A DNA stretch of 64,000 nucleotides from Pseudomonadota bacterium (GTDB taxonomy: Bacteria > Pseudomonadota > Gammaproteobacteria > Steroidobacterales > Steroidobacteraceae): assembly GCA_021805275.1 (NCBI GenBank), contig JAJZFQ010000005.1, positions 27,475 through 91,474 of the forward strand. Reading direction: 5' to 3'. Numbering within the stretch: position 1 is the first letter of the stretch; every line of letters starts with the position of its first letter. A program made the position numbers and the translations under genes. The notes below the pieces were generated by a model that was given only the letters and a program-made list of their open reading frames with translations, searched no databases and was not told the origin of the DNA. This document shows positions 7,860 to 17,055 of this stretch, piece after piece.

Positions 7860-9890
7860 GTGAACGCCCCATCCCGTTACGACACGTTGTTTGAGCCGGT
7901 CCGCATCGGCCCCCTGACGGCGCGCAATCGCTTCTTCCAGGTGCCGCACTGCACCGGCATGGGCGCCGCTCTGCCCCGGACGCTGAATGCGATGCGCGGG
8001 ATGAAGGCCGAGGGCGGTTGGGCGGTGGTGTGCACCGAGTATTGTTCGATCCACCCGAGCTCCGACGATCAGCCCTATCCGTCTGCTGCGCTCTGGGACG
8101 ACGGTGACCAGCACAATCTGGTCGCCATGGCCGATGCCGTGCACGAACACGGCGCCCTCGCCGGAATCGAGTTGTGGCACGGCGGCAGCTACGTCTCGAA
8201 CCTGGCCAGCCGGGTGCCGAGCATCGGGGTCCGCTCGATGCCGAGTCGCTGCGAGCCGATTCAATCGGCACGCATGGACCGGCGCGACATCCGGCGCTTC
8301 CGGCAGTGGCACCTGGAGGCGGTGCGGCGCGCCCGGGCCGCCGGCTTCGATGTGATCTACGTCTATCCGACGCACGGCTACCTGGTATCGGAGTTTCTCT
8401 CCCGGACGCTCAACGACCGCAGTGACGAGTACGGCGGATCGCTCGAGAACCGCACCCGGCTGTTTCGCGAGCTGCTGGAGGAAGCCCGCTCGGCGGTCGG
8501 CGACCGGTGCGCGGTGGCGGCGCGGTTTTCCGCCGAGGGCCACGGCGAGGCGCACCTGAGCGGCGATGAGGCGCGGGACGTGCTCGGGATGGTCGGTCAC
8601 CTGCCGGACCTGTGGGACGTGGTCGTTGCGGATTACTACGGCGAGGAGATGGCCAGCTCCAGATTCGTCAAGGAGGGTTCGCTCGAAGCCAAGGTTGCCT
8701 ACGTGCGGACGCTCACCGGCAAGCCCGTCGTCAGCGTCGGACGGTTCACCTCGCCGGACAACATGGTGCGCCAGATCCGCAGCGGCATACTCGATTTCAT
8801 CGGCGCCGCCCGACCCTCGATTGCCGATCCGTTCCTGCCCAGCAAGATCCGCGAAGACCGCATCGAGGACATTCGCGAGTGCATCGGCTGCAATATCTGC
8901 TATGCGCACAATTACCGCGGCGCTGCGTTGCGCTGCACGCAAAACCCCACCATGGGCGAGGAATGGCGCAGCGGCTGGCACCCCGAGAAGATCCCCGCCG
9001 GCCGCGGCGGCTCCGTATTGATCGTGGGCGCCGGCCCCGCCGGGCTCGAGGCCGCCCACGTGCTCGCCAAGCGCGGCTACACGGTGACCGTGGCCGAAGC
9101 GGCCGGCGAGCCCGGCGGTCGTGTGACGCTCGAGAGCCGTCTGCCCGGCCTCGCCGAATGGGCGCGCGTGCGCGACTATCGTCTGGGCCAGATACGGCGC
9201 CTGCCCGGCGTGTCGCTGTACCTCGGCAACCGGGTGTCTGCCCAGCATGTGCGTGATTTCCAGGCTGAGCATGTGCTCATCGCGACCGGTGCGCGCTGGC
9301 GTCGCAACGGCGTCGGACGGTGGCACGCCGCGCCGCTCGCCCCGCTGCACACGCCGGCGGTGCTCACGCCCGATGACTTGATGGCCGGGGCCGAGCCCAG
9401 CGGGTCAGTCACGCTCTTCGACGACGATCACTATTACATGGGGCCGGTTCTCGCCCTGCGGATGGCGCAGGCCGGGGCCCGCGTCACTTACGTCACCACC
9501 GAAGGTCGGGCGGGCGCCTGGAGCCACTACACGGGAGAGCAGGACGCGACGCAGCGGCAGATGTTGGCGCTCGGCATCGAGATCATCGTCGACACCTGCG
9601 TAGCGGGATTCGACGGCGCGAGCGTCTCGCTGGAATGCATTTACACCGCCGCGGTGCGGGCCCACCCCGCCGAGACGCTGGTCCTGGTGACCTCGCGCGA
9701 GCCCGACGATGCCCTCTACCGCGAACTGGTCGCGGACACCGAGGAATCCGCACCGCGCATCCAGCGCATCGGCGACTGCCTGCAGCCCGCCCTCATTGCC
9801 CACGCGGTGTACTCGGGACACAAAGCCGGCCGGGAACTCGATGCGCTCCCCGACCTGCCATCCCCGCGCCGCGACCGCGTGATCGTCTGA
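7860..9890 (+). CDS. OYE/trimethylamine-dehydrogenase family flavoprotein, DgcA-like (dimethylglycine or di/trimethylamine demethylase)
   Basis: A 676-residue protein with an N-terminal FMN TIM barrel of the old-yellow-enzyme type (LFEPVRIGPLTARNRFF), then a 4Fe-4S site, then an FAD/ADP-binding half with GAGPAG near residue 390. The iron-sulfur cysteines are C341, C344, C347 and C359, almost the positions found in trimethylamine dehydrogenase. YVYPTH contains the Tyr-x-x-His used by that enzyme. Dimethylamine, trimethylamine and histamine dehydrogenases, stachydrine demethylase and the dimethylglycine demethylase subunit DgcA share this architecture. Beside a GbcA-like Rieske enzyme, the DgcA role (dimethylglycine to sarcosine) is most likely. 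Start is GTG at 7860 with GGAG at 7851-7854; the frame upstream is antisense to mttB. A DgcB partner is not visible. Confidence 0.85.
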   Translation: MNAPSRYDTLFEPVRIGPLTARNRFFQVPHCTGMGAALPRTLNAMRGMKAEGGWAVVCTEYCSIHPSSDDQPYPSAALWDDGDQHNLVAMADAVHEHGALAGIELWHGGSYVSNLASRVPSIGVRSMPSRCEPIQSARMDRRDIRRFRQWHLEAVRRARAAGFDVIYVYPTHGYLVSEFLSRTLNDRSDEYGGSLENRTRLFRELLEEARSAVGDRCAVAARFSAEGHGEAHLSGDEARDVLGMVGHLPDLWDVVVADYYGEEMASSRFVKEGSLEAKVAYVRTLTGKPVVSVGRFTSPDNMVRQIRSGILDFIGAARPSIADPFLPSKIREDRIEDIRECIGCNICYAHNYRGAALRCTQNPTMGEEWRSGWHPEKIPAGRGGSVLIVGAGPAGLEAAHVLAKRGYTVTVAEAAGEPGGRVTLESRLPGLAEWARVRDYRLGQIRRLPGVSLYLGNRVSAQHVRDFQAEHVLIATGARWRRNGVGRWHAAPLAPLHTPAVLTPDDLMAGAEPSGSVTLFDDDHYYMGPVLALRMAQAGARVTYVTTEGRAGAWSHYTGEQDATQRQMLALGIEIIVDTCVAGFDGASVSLECIYTAAVRAHPAETLVLVTSREPDDALYRELVADTEESAPRIQRIGDCLQPALIAHAVYSGHKAGRELDALPDLPSPRRDRVIV

Positions 9891-9982
9891 ACCGAGCTTC
9901 CGCGCGTCGCCATGGCGCCGTCGCCTGCCGCGCCGCGAGGACAGACCCCGGGCCGAGGTCCATTCGGCACGCCCTGCGGCCG

Positions 9983-11128
9983 TCATGACTGCAGAATGAT
10001 CGCCCCGTCTGCCTGCCAGCTGACGTAGACCTCGTCGTTCCAGTCGATCGCCCATTCCGAGGTGCGCCGCTCGTTCTGCGCCTGGACCGTCACCAGCTTG
10101 CCGCTCGGGATCTTGATCTGATAGGTCGACGTCTTACCCAGATAGCCGAGCTCCCAGACGACGCCCCGCAGGACGTTGACCCGCTCTCCTGTGGGGGGCT
10201 GCTTGCCGAGGCGGATCTTCTCCGGCCGCAGCGCCACCCAGACGCGCTGCCGCGGAGAGAATCGACCGACGTCATCCACCAGCAGCTCACCGCCCGTCTC
10301 GTTGCACTGGACCCGCACCAGACCGGTCTCGACGGCCGTCACCGTGCCCTCAAACAGATTTGTCGTACCGACGAAATCGGCAACAAAGCGGCTGTTCGGG
10401 AATTCGTAGATCTCCGAGGGCGTACCGACCTGCACAACCTTGCCGCGATCCATCACGGCAATGCGGCTCGACAGCGCCATGGCCTCGTCCTGATCGTGCG
10501 TGACCACGACGAAAGTGATGCCGACCTCGTGCTGCAGGTCCATCAGCTCGAACTGGGTCTTCTCGCGCAGCTTCTTATCGAGCGCTGAGAGCGGCTCGTC
10601 GAGCAGCAGCACCTTCGGTCGACGGATAAGCGCGCGCGCCAGCGCCACGCGCTGGCGCTGTCCGCCGGAGAGCTGATGCGGCTTGCGCTGCGCCAGATGC
10701 GCAAGCTGCACCATCTCGAGCGCCTGCTCGATGCGCCGTTTGCGCTCCGCGCGATCGATGCGGAAGCGGCGGATGCCGTAGCCCACGTTGCTTTCCACGG
10801 TCATGTGCGGAAACAGCGCGTACGACTGGAACATCATGTTGACGGGCCGCTCGTGCGGCGGCACGTCGCTCATCTCGACGCCGTCGATGCTGATGTGACC
10901 GCTCGTCTGGCGCTCGAATCCCGCGAGCGTGCGCAGCAGCGTGGTCTTGCCGCACCCGGATGAGCCGACCAGCGCGAACATCTCGCCCTGGTAGATGTTC
11001 AGACTGACGTTGTCGACGGCATTGACCACGCCGAATGTCTTGCTCACCGCGTCGATGACGATCTGCGGCTTGGCGCTCGGATCCATCCACGGCCGACCGC
11101 TGTCCGCCTTCAGCCCGTTGTTCGTCAA
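9983..11128 (-). CDS. PotA-like ABC importer ATP-binding protein
   Basis: A 381-residue ATPase of the spermidine/putrescine type. Walker A is GSSGCGKTT, the signature is LSGGQRQRVALARAL, Walker B is VLLLDEPLSALD and the H-loop is VVTHDQDEA. A C-terminal TOBE segment follows (VWVALRPEKIRL onward). It would energise the permease pair at 19864-21643, from which it is separated by about 9 kb. It is the last gene of the minus-strand operon that begins with the aminotransferase at 16932. The start shown is TTG at 11128; an in-frame ATG at 11086 is an alternative, and neither has a strong ribosome-binding site. Confidence 0.85.
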   Translation of the reverse strand: MTNNGLKADSGRPWMDPSAKPQIVIDAVSKTFGVVNAVDNVSLNIYQGEMFALVGSSGCGKTTLLRTLAGFERQTSGHISIDGVEMSDVPPHERPVNMMFQSYALFPHMTVESNVGYGIRRFRIDRAERKRRIEQALEMVQLAHLAQRKPHQLSGGQRQRVALARALIRRPKVLLLDEPLSALDKKLREKTQFELMDLQHEVGITFVVVTHDQDEAMALSSRIAVMDRGKVVQVGTPSEIYEFPNSRFVADFVGTTNLFEGTVTAVETGLVRVQCNETGGELLVDDVGRFSPRQRVWVALRPEKIRLGKQPPTGERVNVLRGVVWELGYLGKTSTYQIKIPSGKLVTVQAQNERRTSEWAIDWNDEVYVSWQADGAIILQS

Positions 11129-11209
11129 GATAGCGTCCCGTGGTGCTTTTCCGAACCAGTTCGCAGCGATCCAGGCTCGAGCATACTGCGGTTGAGTCCG
11201 GCGAATCGC

Positions 11210-12412
11210 TCAGAAATCCGCCGGCGGCGTCAACCGGCGCCGTTGCGGGGCAAAAAACGGCCGCTGAACCACCCGCGCCGGCACCATGCGACGCTCCCAG
11301 ACCAGCTCCCGATTGATGTAAATCTCCGCCCACACCTGACGTCCGGCCTCAAAATGCGGTGTATCGAGCATGGCGAGGGCGATGTTGCGCTTGCAGGTGG
11401 GCGACCATGTCGCCGAGGTCACGCTGCCGATCTGGCGCCGCCCCTTGCCGTTCGCATAGAGCAGCGCGTTCTGCGCCGGCTTGTTGCCGGCCACATCAAG
11501 GCCGGCGAGCCGCCGCAAGGGACCGCGCTGCTGCTCGCGCAGCAGCGCCCGGCGCCCGGTGAAATGCCCCTTCCGGAAGTCGATGAGCCACTCGAGACCG
11601 AGCTCGAGCGGCGAGCGGGCCGTGCCGCTGCGCAGGGTGCGCACGCTCGACACGAACTCGACGTTCGGCAGCAGAAAGCCCGCCTCGAGCCGCGCGACAT
11701 TGAGCGCGCGCGAACCGATCGGGCGGATCGTGCGCACCCGCCCGGCCGCCATCAGCCCGTCCCAGAGCCGCTCGGCGTGCGCCGGCTCGACCCAGAGCTC
11801 GTAGCCCAGATCCCCTGTGAACCCAGTGCGCGAGACCATCAGCGACATCGACCCGAGCGTGAACGACCGGAACTCGAACGGCGCGAGCGCCTCGATGCCC
11901 TGCAGCCCAAGCGCCCGCAGTACCCAGCACGAACACGGTCCCTGCAGCGCCAGTGCCGCGATCCCGGCGGTGACCTCCTCGACGTGCACGTCGAAACCGA
12001 TGCTCGAGTCGAGCAGCCAGTCGAGCTGATGCTCGGCCGTGCATAACCGATACTCGCTCGGGGCGAAGCGGAAAACGGTACCGTCGTCGATCAACTTGCC
12101 GTCATCGTCGCACCAGACCACATAGGCCACCCGACCCGCTCGCAGTTTGCCGATCGACCGCGTCACCAGCCGGTCGAGATAGCGCGTCGCATCGGGCCCG
12201 GCGATCCGGTACTTGACCATGGGTGTCAGGTCATAGAGCGAGGCGCCGTTGCGGATCGCGAAATACTCCTGTTCCATCGTCGTGAAGACATCGACGGTGC
12301 TGTATCCGGACCACGGGATGAAGCTGTCGATCTGGCTGAAGGCGCGCATCCGCTCGTGGAATGGGGTGCGCAGCAACGGCTGGCGGAAATGCGGTTCGCT
12401 CTCGTGCCGCAT
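11210..12412 (-). CDS. GcvT/aminomethyltransferase-family (folate-dependent) protein
   Basis: A 400-residue protein of the GcvT/DmdA/sarcosine-dehydrogenase C-terminal family. Visible family segments are YDLTPMVKYRIAGPDA, LALQGPCS and SRTGFTGDLGYELWV, with a C-terminal beta-barrel (FEAGRQVWAEI). Such proteins bind tetrahydrofolate and accept methyl or methylene groups from amines or sulfonium compounds. Here it may collect C1 units released by demethylation of betaine derivatives. Its ATG lies one base after the TGA of the upstream FAD oxidoreductase, so translation is probably coupled. The exact methyl donor is unknown. Confidence 0.8.
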   Translation of the reverse strand: MRHESEPHFRQPLLRTPFHERMRAFSQIDSFIPWSGYSTVDVFTTMEQEYFAIRNGASLYDLTPMVKYRIAGPDATRYLDRLVTRSIGKLRAGRVAYVVWCDDDGKLIDDGTVFRFAPSEYRLCTAEHQLDWLLDSSIGFDVHVEEVTAGIAALALQGPCSCWVLRALGLQGIEALAPFEFRSFTLGSMSLMVSRTGFTGDLGYELWVEPAHAERLWDGLMAAGRVRTIRPIGSRALNVARLEAGFLLPNVEFVSSVRTLRSGTARSPLELGLEWLIDFRKGHFTGRRALLREQQRGPLRRLAGLDVAGNKPAQNALLYANGKGRRQIGSVTSATWSPTCKRNIALAMLDTPHFEAGRQVWAEIYINRELVWERRMVPARVVQRPFFAPQRRRLTPPADF

Positions 12413-12413
12413 C

Positions 12414-13976
12414 TCAGCGGGCCTCCCTCAGCACCTGCCGCGCGGCGTTGCGCCCGGCAAGTCCCATCACGCCCCCGCCCGGGTGACAGCCCGCCCCGCA
12501 CAGGAACAGTCCCGGCAGCGGCGAGCCGTATTGGGCGGCGCCGACCACCGGACGCATCATGAGAAACTGATCGAGTGCAAGCTCCACGTGATGCCAGCTC
12601 CCGCCGCTGATGCGCAACTGCACCTCCAGGTCGCGCGGGGTGAGCAGTTCAGTGGCACTGACGGCGGCGCGCAGCCCCGGCGCGTGCTGCTCCAGCGTCG
12701 CGAGAATCAGCTCCGCGAAGCGCTCGCGCTGCCCGTCCCAACCACCCCGCAGCTGATAGGGCGCGTACTGCACGATGGCCGAGAGCACATGCTTGCCGGC
12801 CGGCGCGAGCTGGCTGTCGCTGCTCGTCGGCACGACGACTTCCAGCACCGGGCGCGCGGAGAATTCACCATATTTGGCATGGTTGAAGGCCCGCTCGATC
12901 GCATCGGCCGACGGTGCGATCACGAGCCGTCCGCGCGGCACGCCGTCGACGCCGGTAAAACTCGGCGCTCTGTCGAGCGCCGCGTGGAACTTCGCTGTCA
13001 TCCCCTGGGTGCGCAGGTGCGCAACGCGGCGCACGAACCCCGCATCCAGATGCTGCGGACCGAGCAGCTTCAGGAAAGTCGTGCGCGGATCGGCGCTCGA
13101 GATCACGCAGTCCGCCTCGATCTGCTCGCCCGAGTCGAGCTGCACCCCGACCGCGCGGTCGTCGGCCACCATGATCCGCGCCACCGGCGCTGCCGTGCGC
13201 ACCGTCGCGCCCGAGGCGCTCGCGGCGCTCTCGATCGCCTCGCAGAGCGCCCCGACACCGCCCGAAGGCAGCGCGAGCCCACCGCCGGCGGCGCTCTCGG
13301 CGGCCATCCGGTACAGCAGCGTGAACACCGTGCCCGGCGAGCGGGGGCCGTAATTGGTGCCCAGCACCGCATCGAACGCGAGGGCACCCTTGAGCAACGG
13401 ACTGTGAAAGTGCTCGTTGAGCAGATCGTGAACGCACATGCCGGCGATCCGCAGCAGCTCACGCAGGTCGCGCCGCCCGAGCAGTCGCACCTTGGCCCCG
13501 AGGCGCAGCAGCCTCAGCCGGTCGCGCCAGTCGCCGCCACCCAGTCGCGGCGGAACCGTCTCGAGCAGCGGCTGCAGGGCGGCAGCGAGCCGTCCCATGC
13601 GCCCGAGGAACTCCGCCAGCGCCTGTGCATCGGCCCCGCTGAGTCCGCCGGCAACGCCCGTGGCAGCCGCCTCGATGCGCAGCGCGGCACCGCCCGGCGC
13701 CAACGCATAGGTGGGCATGCGCTCGGCGGCCATAGTCAGCCCGTGACGGGCGAGGCGGAGCTCATTGACGAGTTGCCGTGGCATCAGGTGCAGCAGGTGC
13801 GCACCGGGGCAAGCCCGGAAACCGGGCGCGAACTCCCGCGTCGCCGCCGCGCCTCCCACGTGCTCGGCGGCCTCGAGTACCAGCACGGATCTTCCGGCGT
13901 GTGCCAAGTACGCCGCGCAGACCAGCCCGTTGTGGCCAGCGCCGATGACGATCGCGTCGTAACACGAGCCGCTCAT
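12414..13976 (-). CDS. Phytoene-desaturase-like FAD oxidoreductase (paralogue 2)
   Basis: A 520-residue protein of the amine-oxidase/phytoene-desaturase-like NAD(P)/FAD superfamily (PYROXD2-like). The FAD-binding N-terminus is YDAIVIGAGHNGLVCAAYLAHAG, followed by VLVLEAAEHVGGAA. A C-terminal cofactor-contact motif (LFLCGAGCHPGGGVMGLAG) closes the FAD site. The start at 13976 overlaps the stop of the upstream paralogue by ATGA, and RBS logic favours coupling. It is a clear paralogue of the next gene upstream, with the same motifs in the same order. No defined substrate is known for this subfamily; oxidation of an amine- or carnitine-derived intermediate is inferred only from the operon. Confidence 0.8.
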   Translation of the reverse strand: MSGSCYDAIVIGAGHNGLVCAAYLAHAGRSVLVLEAAEHVGGAAATREFAPGFRACPGAHLLHLMPRQLVNELRLARHGLTMAAERMPTYALAPGGAALRIEAAATGVAGGLSGADAQALAEFLGRMGRLAAALQPLLETVPPRLGGGDWRDRLRLLRLGAKVRLLGRRDLRELLRIAGMCVHDLLNEHFHSPLLKGALAFDAVLGTNYGPRSPGTVFTLLYRMAAESAAGGGLALPSGGVGALCEAIESAASASGATVRTAAPVARIMVADDRAVGVQLDSGEQIEADCVISSADPRTTFLKLLGPQHLDAGFVRRVAHLRTQGMTAKFHAALDRAPSFTGVDGVPRGRLVIAPSADAIERAFNHAKYGEFSARPVLEVVVPTSSDSQLAPAGKHVLSAIVQYAPYQLRGGWDGQRERFAELILATLEQHAPGLRAAVSATELLTPRDLEVQLRISGGSWHHVELALDQFLMMRPVVGAAQYGSPLPGLFLCGAGCHPGGGVMGLAGRNAARQVLREAR

Positions 13977-15607
13977 CGGCGCAGGTCTGCGAGTATCGCG
14001 CTCGCGGCGTTCGCACCCGGTGCGCCCATCACGCCACCGCCCGGATGGGTGCTCGATCCGCACATATACAGGCCGCGCACGGGCGAGCGGTACCGGGCGT
14101 AGCCCGGGATGGGACGATTGAAGAACAGCTGGTCGAACGTCAGCTCGCCCTGGAAGATGTTGCCCTCGGTGAGCCCCACTTCCTGCTCAAGCTCCCAGGG
14201 TGTGCGGATCTCGGCGTGCAGGATCAGATCCTTGAAGTTCGGACTATGCGCGGCGATGGCATCGATGACGGTCCTGCCGAAGCCCGTGCGCCGCTCCTCC
14301 GTCCATGGTCCGTCGGCGAGCTCGTAGGGGCAGTACTGCACGAACACCGACATGTAGTGCTTGCCCGGCGGCGCCATGGTCGGATCGATCTGCGTCGGGA
14401 TCAGCATGTCGACGTACGGCCGCTGCGACCAGCGTCCTTCTTTCCAGTCGTCGTACGCCCGCTCAAGCATCTCGATGGTGTCGGTAATGTGCATGTCGCC
14501 GCGCGTGCACGGCGAGCCGGCCGGGATGGCGGGGAAGCTCGGCAGAGCGTCGAGGGCGATGTTGAGCTTGCCGGAGGAGCCGCGGATCTTGAACTTGCGC
14601 ACCTGGCCGAGGAACTCATCGGGCAGATCCGCCGGATCCATCGACTCGAGAAACGTGCGGCGCACATCGAGGTTCGACACAACGACCTGGGCCCGAATCT
14701 CCTCGCCGCTCGCCAGCACCACACCGGCCGCGCGGCCGTTGTGCGTCAAGATGCGTTGCACGGCCGCCTCGCTGCGGATCTGCCCGCCCGCGGCATGCAA
14801 TGCCGCACCGAGCGACTGTGTGATCGCGCCCATGCCGCCGCGCGCGAACCCCCAGGCGCCCACGGTGCCGTCGATGCTGCCCATGTAGTGATGCAGCAGC
14901 ACGTAGGCGGTTCCGGGCGAGCGTGGACCGAGCGCCGTACCAATGATCGAGCTGCCGGCCAGATGGGCCTTGACGATCTCGCTCTCGAAGTACTCATCGA
15001 GCAGGTCGGCGCAGCTGAGGGCGAACAGGCGCATGGTGTCGTACATGCGCTCCTCGCCGAGGCCGTAGAGATGCCGGCCGAAGTCGAGCAGCTCGCGGAT
15101 GCCGCCTGGCGTCAGGGTGGCCGGATCCGGAGGAGCGCGCAGCAGCAGCGGCTTGATGAACCGGCAGTGGCGCAACATGTCGCGCACGAACCGGTCGTAG
15201 GCCTCGGCATCCTTGTGCGAGTGTCGCGCGATCTCGCGCCGCAGCGCATCGTGGTTGTCGTAGAGCGCCAGATGCCCGCCGTCGCGCATGAACGTGCAGC
15301 CGCCCTCGTAGGGGATGATCTGCAGGCCGTGCGCGGGCAGGTCCAGCGAACGGATGATCTCGGTGCGCAGCAGACTGCACACGTACGAGCAATTAGAGTA
15401 CTTGAAGCCGCTGTACAGTTCCCGGCTGACCGCCGCGCCACCGATGTACGGATTGCGCTCGAGCACCAGCACGTTCAGGCCGGCGCGGGCCAGGTAACAG
15501 GCTGCCACCAGCCCGTTGTGCCCGGCGCCCACCACGATGACGTCATGCGGCTCCCGCCGGGGCGAGCGCCACGCCATCCCTGAGGCGGGCGCCGAGCTAT
15601 CGCTCAT
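13973..15607 (-). CDS. Phytoene-desaturase-like FAD oxidoreductase (paralogue 1)
   Basis: A 544-residue protein with the FAD fold HDVIVVGAGHNGLVAACYLARAG and VLVLERNPYIGGAA near the N-terminus. A C-terminal motif GLYMCGSSTHPGGGVMGAPG completes the FAD site. The middle holds the LGPRSPGTAYVLLHHYMG segment, which is parallel to YGPRSPGTVFTLLYRM in the downstream paralogue. ATGA overlaps link it to both neighbours: its start overlaps the aminotransferase stop and its stop overlaps the start of paralogue 2. The pair may act as a heteromer or on successive steps. A frame extending upstream to 16132 is the antisense-phase shadow of the aminotransferase and was not used. Confidence 0.8.
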   Translation of the reverse strand: MSDSSAPASGMAWRSPRREPHDVIVVGAGHNGLVAACYLARAGLNVLVLERNPYIGGAAVSRELYSGFKYSNCSYVCSLLRTEIIRSLDLPAHGLQIIPYEGGCTFMRDGGHLALYDNHDALRREIARHSHKDAEAYDRFVRDMLRHCRFIKPLLLRAPPDPATLTPGGIRELLDFGRHLYGLGEERMYDTMRLFALSCADLLDEYFESEIVKAHLAGSSIIGTALGPRSPGTAYVLLHHYMGSIDGTVGAWGFARGGMGAITQSLGAALHAAGGQIRSEAAVQRILTHNGRAAGVVLASGEEIRAQVVVSNLDVRRTFLESMDPADLPDEFLGQVRKFKIRGSSGKLNIALDALPSFPAIPAGSPCTRGDMHITDTIEMLERAYDDWKEGRWSQRPYVDMLIPTQIDPTMAPPGKHYMSVFVQYCPYELADGPWTEERRTGFGRTVIDAIAAHSPNFKDLILHAEIRTPWELEQEVGLTEGNIFQGELTFDQLFFNRPIPGYARYRSPVRGLYMCGSSTHPGGGVMGAPGANAASAILADLRR

Positions 15608-16932
15608 GCTTTGGCCTGGCGGGATCGGTTCTGCGCATCCAGGGTGGCATCGACGGCCTTCTCGAAGGCCGTCAATGTGTGCGTCAGGCACGATTGGTCG
15701 TGCGCCGCACACACGAACCACGGCTCGCGCGAATCCGGTTCGCACAGCACGCGCTCGTCGTGCAGTACTTTGGCGACCGCATCGTAGAAGCTGTAGTCGC
15801 TGCCCTTCCAGTCGCGGTACGTGCGCGGCGGGTCCTGCGCGAAGTACAGGCCGCTCATCGAAGGATGACCGACGAAGCTGTGCGCAATTCCGCGGGCGCG
15901 CAACACGGCGCTCAGGCCCTGACGCAGCGCGGTGCCGTACTCGGCAATCCGTTCGAGCGCGTCGGTCTCGTCGAGAATCTGCAGCGTCCGCTCCGCGGCC
16001 GCCAGCGAAACCGAGTGGGCCGTGTAGGTGCCACCGTGCGCCACACCACGCCCGATCTTGCGCATGATCTCCTCGCGCCCGGCCAGCACCGAGATCGGAT
16101 AGCCGTTGGCGAGCGCCTTGGCAAACGTGCACAGGTCGGCCCGCACGCCGTAGAGTTCCTGCGCACCGCCGCGCGCAACGCGGAATCCGGTCTTCACCTC
16201 GTCGATCAGCAGCAATACACCGTAGCGGTCACACAGCTCGCGCGCGGCGCGCATGTAGAGCGGGTCGGCCGCGATCCCGAGGCAGTTGCCCATGATGGGC
16301 TCGATCAGCAGGCAGGCAATTCTGCCGGCGTAACGCTTGAAGACGTCCTCGAGCTGGTTGGCATCGTTCGCCTGCACGAAATGCGCGAAGCTGCGGGTGC
16401 TGAGCGGTACGCCCTGGCTGTACGGATAGACCTCCGGATCGCCGACCTGCGACCACTTGTCCATGGGCGTGTACCACATGGCCGCGTCGAACAGCCCGTG
16501 ATAGCTGCCCTCGAGGATCACGTAATCGTCCTTGCCGGTGTAAGCGCGGGCCAGGCGCAGCGCGGCCATCACCGCCTCGGTCCCCGAGTTGGAGAAGCGC
16601 ACGAGCTCGGCAGCGGGCACCATCTTGGCGATGCGTTCGGCGACCCGGTACTCGCGCTCAGTGGACAGCGCGAACACCCCGCCAACCTCTATCCCCTCGC
16701 GCGCCGCATCGTCCACACGCGGATCGGCGTAGCCGAGAATCGCCGGACCGTAGCCGAGACGGTAATCGACGTACTCGTTGTCGTCGATGTCGACGATGCG
16801 TCCGCCGCGGCCGCGCTTGATGTAGATCGTGCGCTCCTCGCCCCAGAAGCGGAAATTCGAGGCGACGCCCAGCGGCAGTCGCCTCAGGGCCCGGCGGTAG
16901 TGGGCATGGCTCTTATCGAGGACTCGGGACAT
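15604..16932 (-). CDS. Class-III PLP aminotransferase (glutamate-1-semialdehyde aminomutase-like)
   Basis: A 442-residue PLP enzyme. Family marks are RFSNSGTEAVMAALRLARA, ILEGSYHGLFD, LLIDEVKTGFR (cofactor-binding Asp) and the Schiff-base Lys in TFAKALANGYP. It resembles HemL/GSA aminomutases, but its place at the head of a catabolic operon argues for an amine- or amino-acid-specific transaminase. The start at 16932 is preferred over 16971 because GGAGAG lies just upstream. It is the promoter-proximal gene of the five-gene minus-strand operon and is divergent from the Rieske oxygenase across an AT-rich operator region. The true substrate is unknown. Confidence 0.8.
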   Translation of the reverse strand: MSRVLDKSHAHYRRALRRLPLGVASNFRFWGEERTIYIKRGRGGRIVDIDDNEYVDYRLGYGPAILGYADPRVDDAAREGIEVGGVFALSTEREYRVAERIAKMVPAAELVRFSNSGTEAVMAALRLARAYTGKDDYVILEGSYHGLFDAAMWYTPMDKWSQVGDPEVYPYSQGVPLSTRSFAHFVQANDANQLEDVFKRYAGRIACLLIEPIMGNCLGIAADPLYMRAARELCDRYGVLLLIDEVKTGFRVARGGAQELYGVRADLCTFAKALANGYPISVLAGREEIMRKIGRGVAHGGTYTAHSVSLAAAERTLQILDETDALERIAEYGTALRQGLSAVLRARGIAHSFVGHPSMSGLYFAQDPPRTYRDWKGSDYSFYDAVAKVLHDERVLCEPDSREPWFVCAAHDQSCLTHTLTAFEKAVDATLDAQNRSRQAKA

Positions 16933-16987
16933 ACGCACTCTCCTTCGCCCGTGGTGCTCGCACGGTAGCACCGGCCCCGCAGGCTGT

Positions 16988-17037
16988 CTATATGATTATA
17001 TAGTTTTATGAGCTACAATTATAGACTCATATAATTT
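16988..17037. promoter_or_regulatory. AT-rich promoter/operator between aminotransferase operon and Rieske oxygenase
   Basis: CTATAT-GATT-ATATAG at 16988-17003 is a perfect 6-bp inverted repeat. TTATGAG at 17006-17012 and CTCATATAA at 17026-17034 form a second, wider repeat. A consensus TATAAT (17030-17035) points to the Rieske gene and predicts a transcript starting a few bases past 17040, just before GAGG at 17044. The same TCATAA/TTATGA half-sites occur at the other island promoters. Confidence 0.6.
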
Positions 17038-17055
17038 ATGAGTTCGAGGCTTCCC

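Noticed and set aside
7695..9350. A minus-strand open frame that extends the mttB-like gene to more than 1000 residues
   Set aside because: The upstream part is antisense to the flavoprotein gene, is rich in Arg, His and Ala, and lacks any family pattern. The MttB homology starts after the ATG at 7694.
12249..15583. Two long plus-strand open frames opposite the FAD oxidoreductases
   Set aside because: Composition of GC-rich antisense frames with no domain pattern. Both FAD genes are unambiguous on the minus strand.
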